In this document: piece by piece, positions 63,920 through 64,000 of the stretch
Numbering within the stretch: the first letter of the stretch is position 1
How the letters are laid out: every line of letters begins with the position of its first letter
The notes under the pieces: model-generated
What the model saw: only the letters and a program-made list of their open reading frames with translations
Told to the model about the DNA's origin: nothing
Database searches by the model: none
DNA from: Macropodus opercularis
Lineage: Eukaryota; Chordata; Actinopteri; Anabantiformes; Osphronemidae
Assembly: GCA_030770545.1 (NCBI GenBank)
Contig: CM061109.1
Location: 4,960,001-5,024,000, forward strand
Reading direction: 5' to 3'
Length of the DNA stretch: 64,000 nucleotides
Translations under genes and position numbers: made by a program

Positions 63920-64000
63920 CTCGTGGACAAATACAGGAATGATCCTCCATGACAGTTTTCTAGTGTGACCCATGACTTGATCGGTTTTCGTTTCAATAAG

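Larger units (their letters stand above)
39299..64000. repeat. Large tandem segmental duplication, copy 2 (truncated by window end)
   Basis: Direct repeat of the block that opens the window. It has the same order: left flank, microsatellite, dispersed repeat, 1594-bp array, right flank. It is 3181 bp longer up to the shared right flank. That equals two additional 1594-bp units minus one 7-bp insertion present only in copy 1. The last visible base corresponds to position 21521 of copy 1, so the duplication continues past the window. Just upstream lies sequence inverted relative to 22270-25169. The visible left junction is therefore close to 39285-39299. Confidence 0.95.

Overview
The window looks like nuclear DNA from a teleost fish. 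There are no bacterial-style operons, rRNAs or tRNAs. Instead it holds dinucleotide microsatellites, a fish-type dispersed repeat (the 'tatatagc ... caaggcgctttac' sequence), transposon-derived multi-exon relics with canonical GT/AG splice sites, and a degraded retrovirus-like pol. No intact host protein-coding gene could be supported. The species cannot be named from the sequence alone.

Layout. (1) 1-1924: left flank with a 69-bp direct repeat pair, a TG microsatellite and the dispersed repeat. (2) About 1925-20846: a tandem array of a 1594-bp unit (12 anchored units plus a truncated first unit). (3) 20847-22060: right flank with two copies of a minus-strand promoter/first-exon-like module and a possible bidirectional promoter. 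(4) 22270-25169: exon-like sequence with an inverted, shortened copy at 38502-39284. (5) 25173-26929: a broken piggyBac transposase on the minus strand. (6) 27057-27877: an inverted copy of the left flank. (7) 28100-31782: a decayed multi-exon SAMD3-like, transposon-associated gene. (8) 31783-33370: AT-rich sequence, then a 32-bp perfect palindrome. (9) 33640-35500: an endogenous-retrovirus pol relic. (10) 35560-38500: sequence with no recognisable gene. (11) 39299-64000: everything from position 1 to 21521 repeats in direct orientation, with the array expanded to 14 anchored units.

The window is therefore dominated by nested duplication. A roughly 39.3-kb tandem duplication contains a 1.6-kb tandem array. 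Each unit of that array contains two diverged copies of a smaller module. In the second copy, three units form a 4782-bp block that is itself duplicated. The offset between the two large copies is 39298 on the left of the arrays and 42479 on the right. The difference of 3181 bp equals two extra units minus one 7-bp insertion.

The most interesting points are the record of unequal exchange in the arrays (a hybrid terminal unit and a three-unit higher-order repeat), the minus-strand splice-site pattern in every unit downstream of duplicated promoter-like modules, and the inverted paralogy of an exon-bearing region. An assembly artefact (two haplotypes placed in tandem) must be excluded before the large duplication is read as biology.
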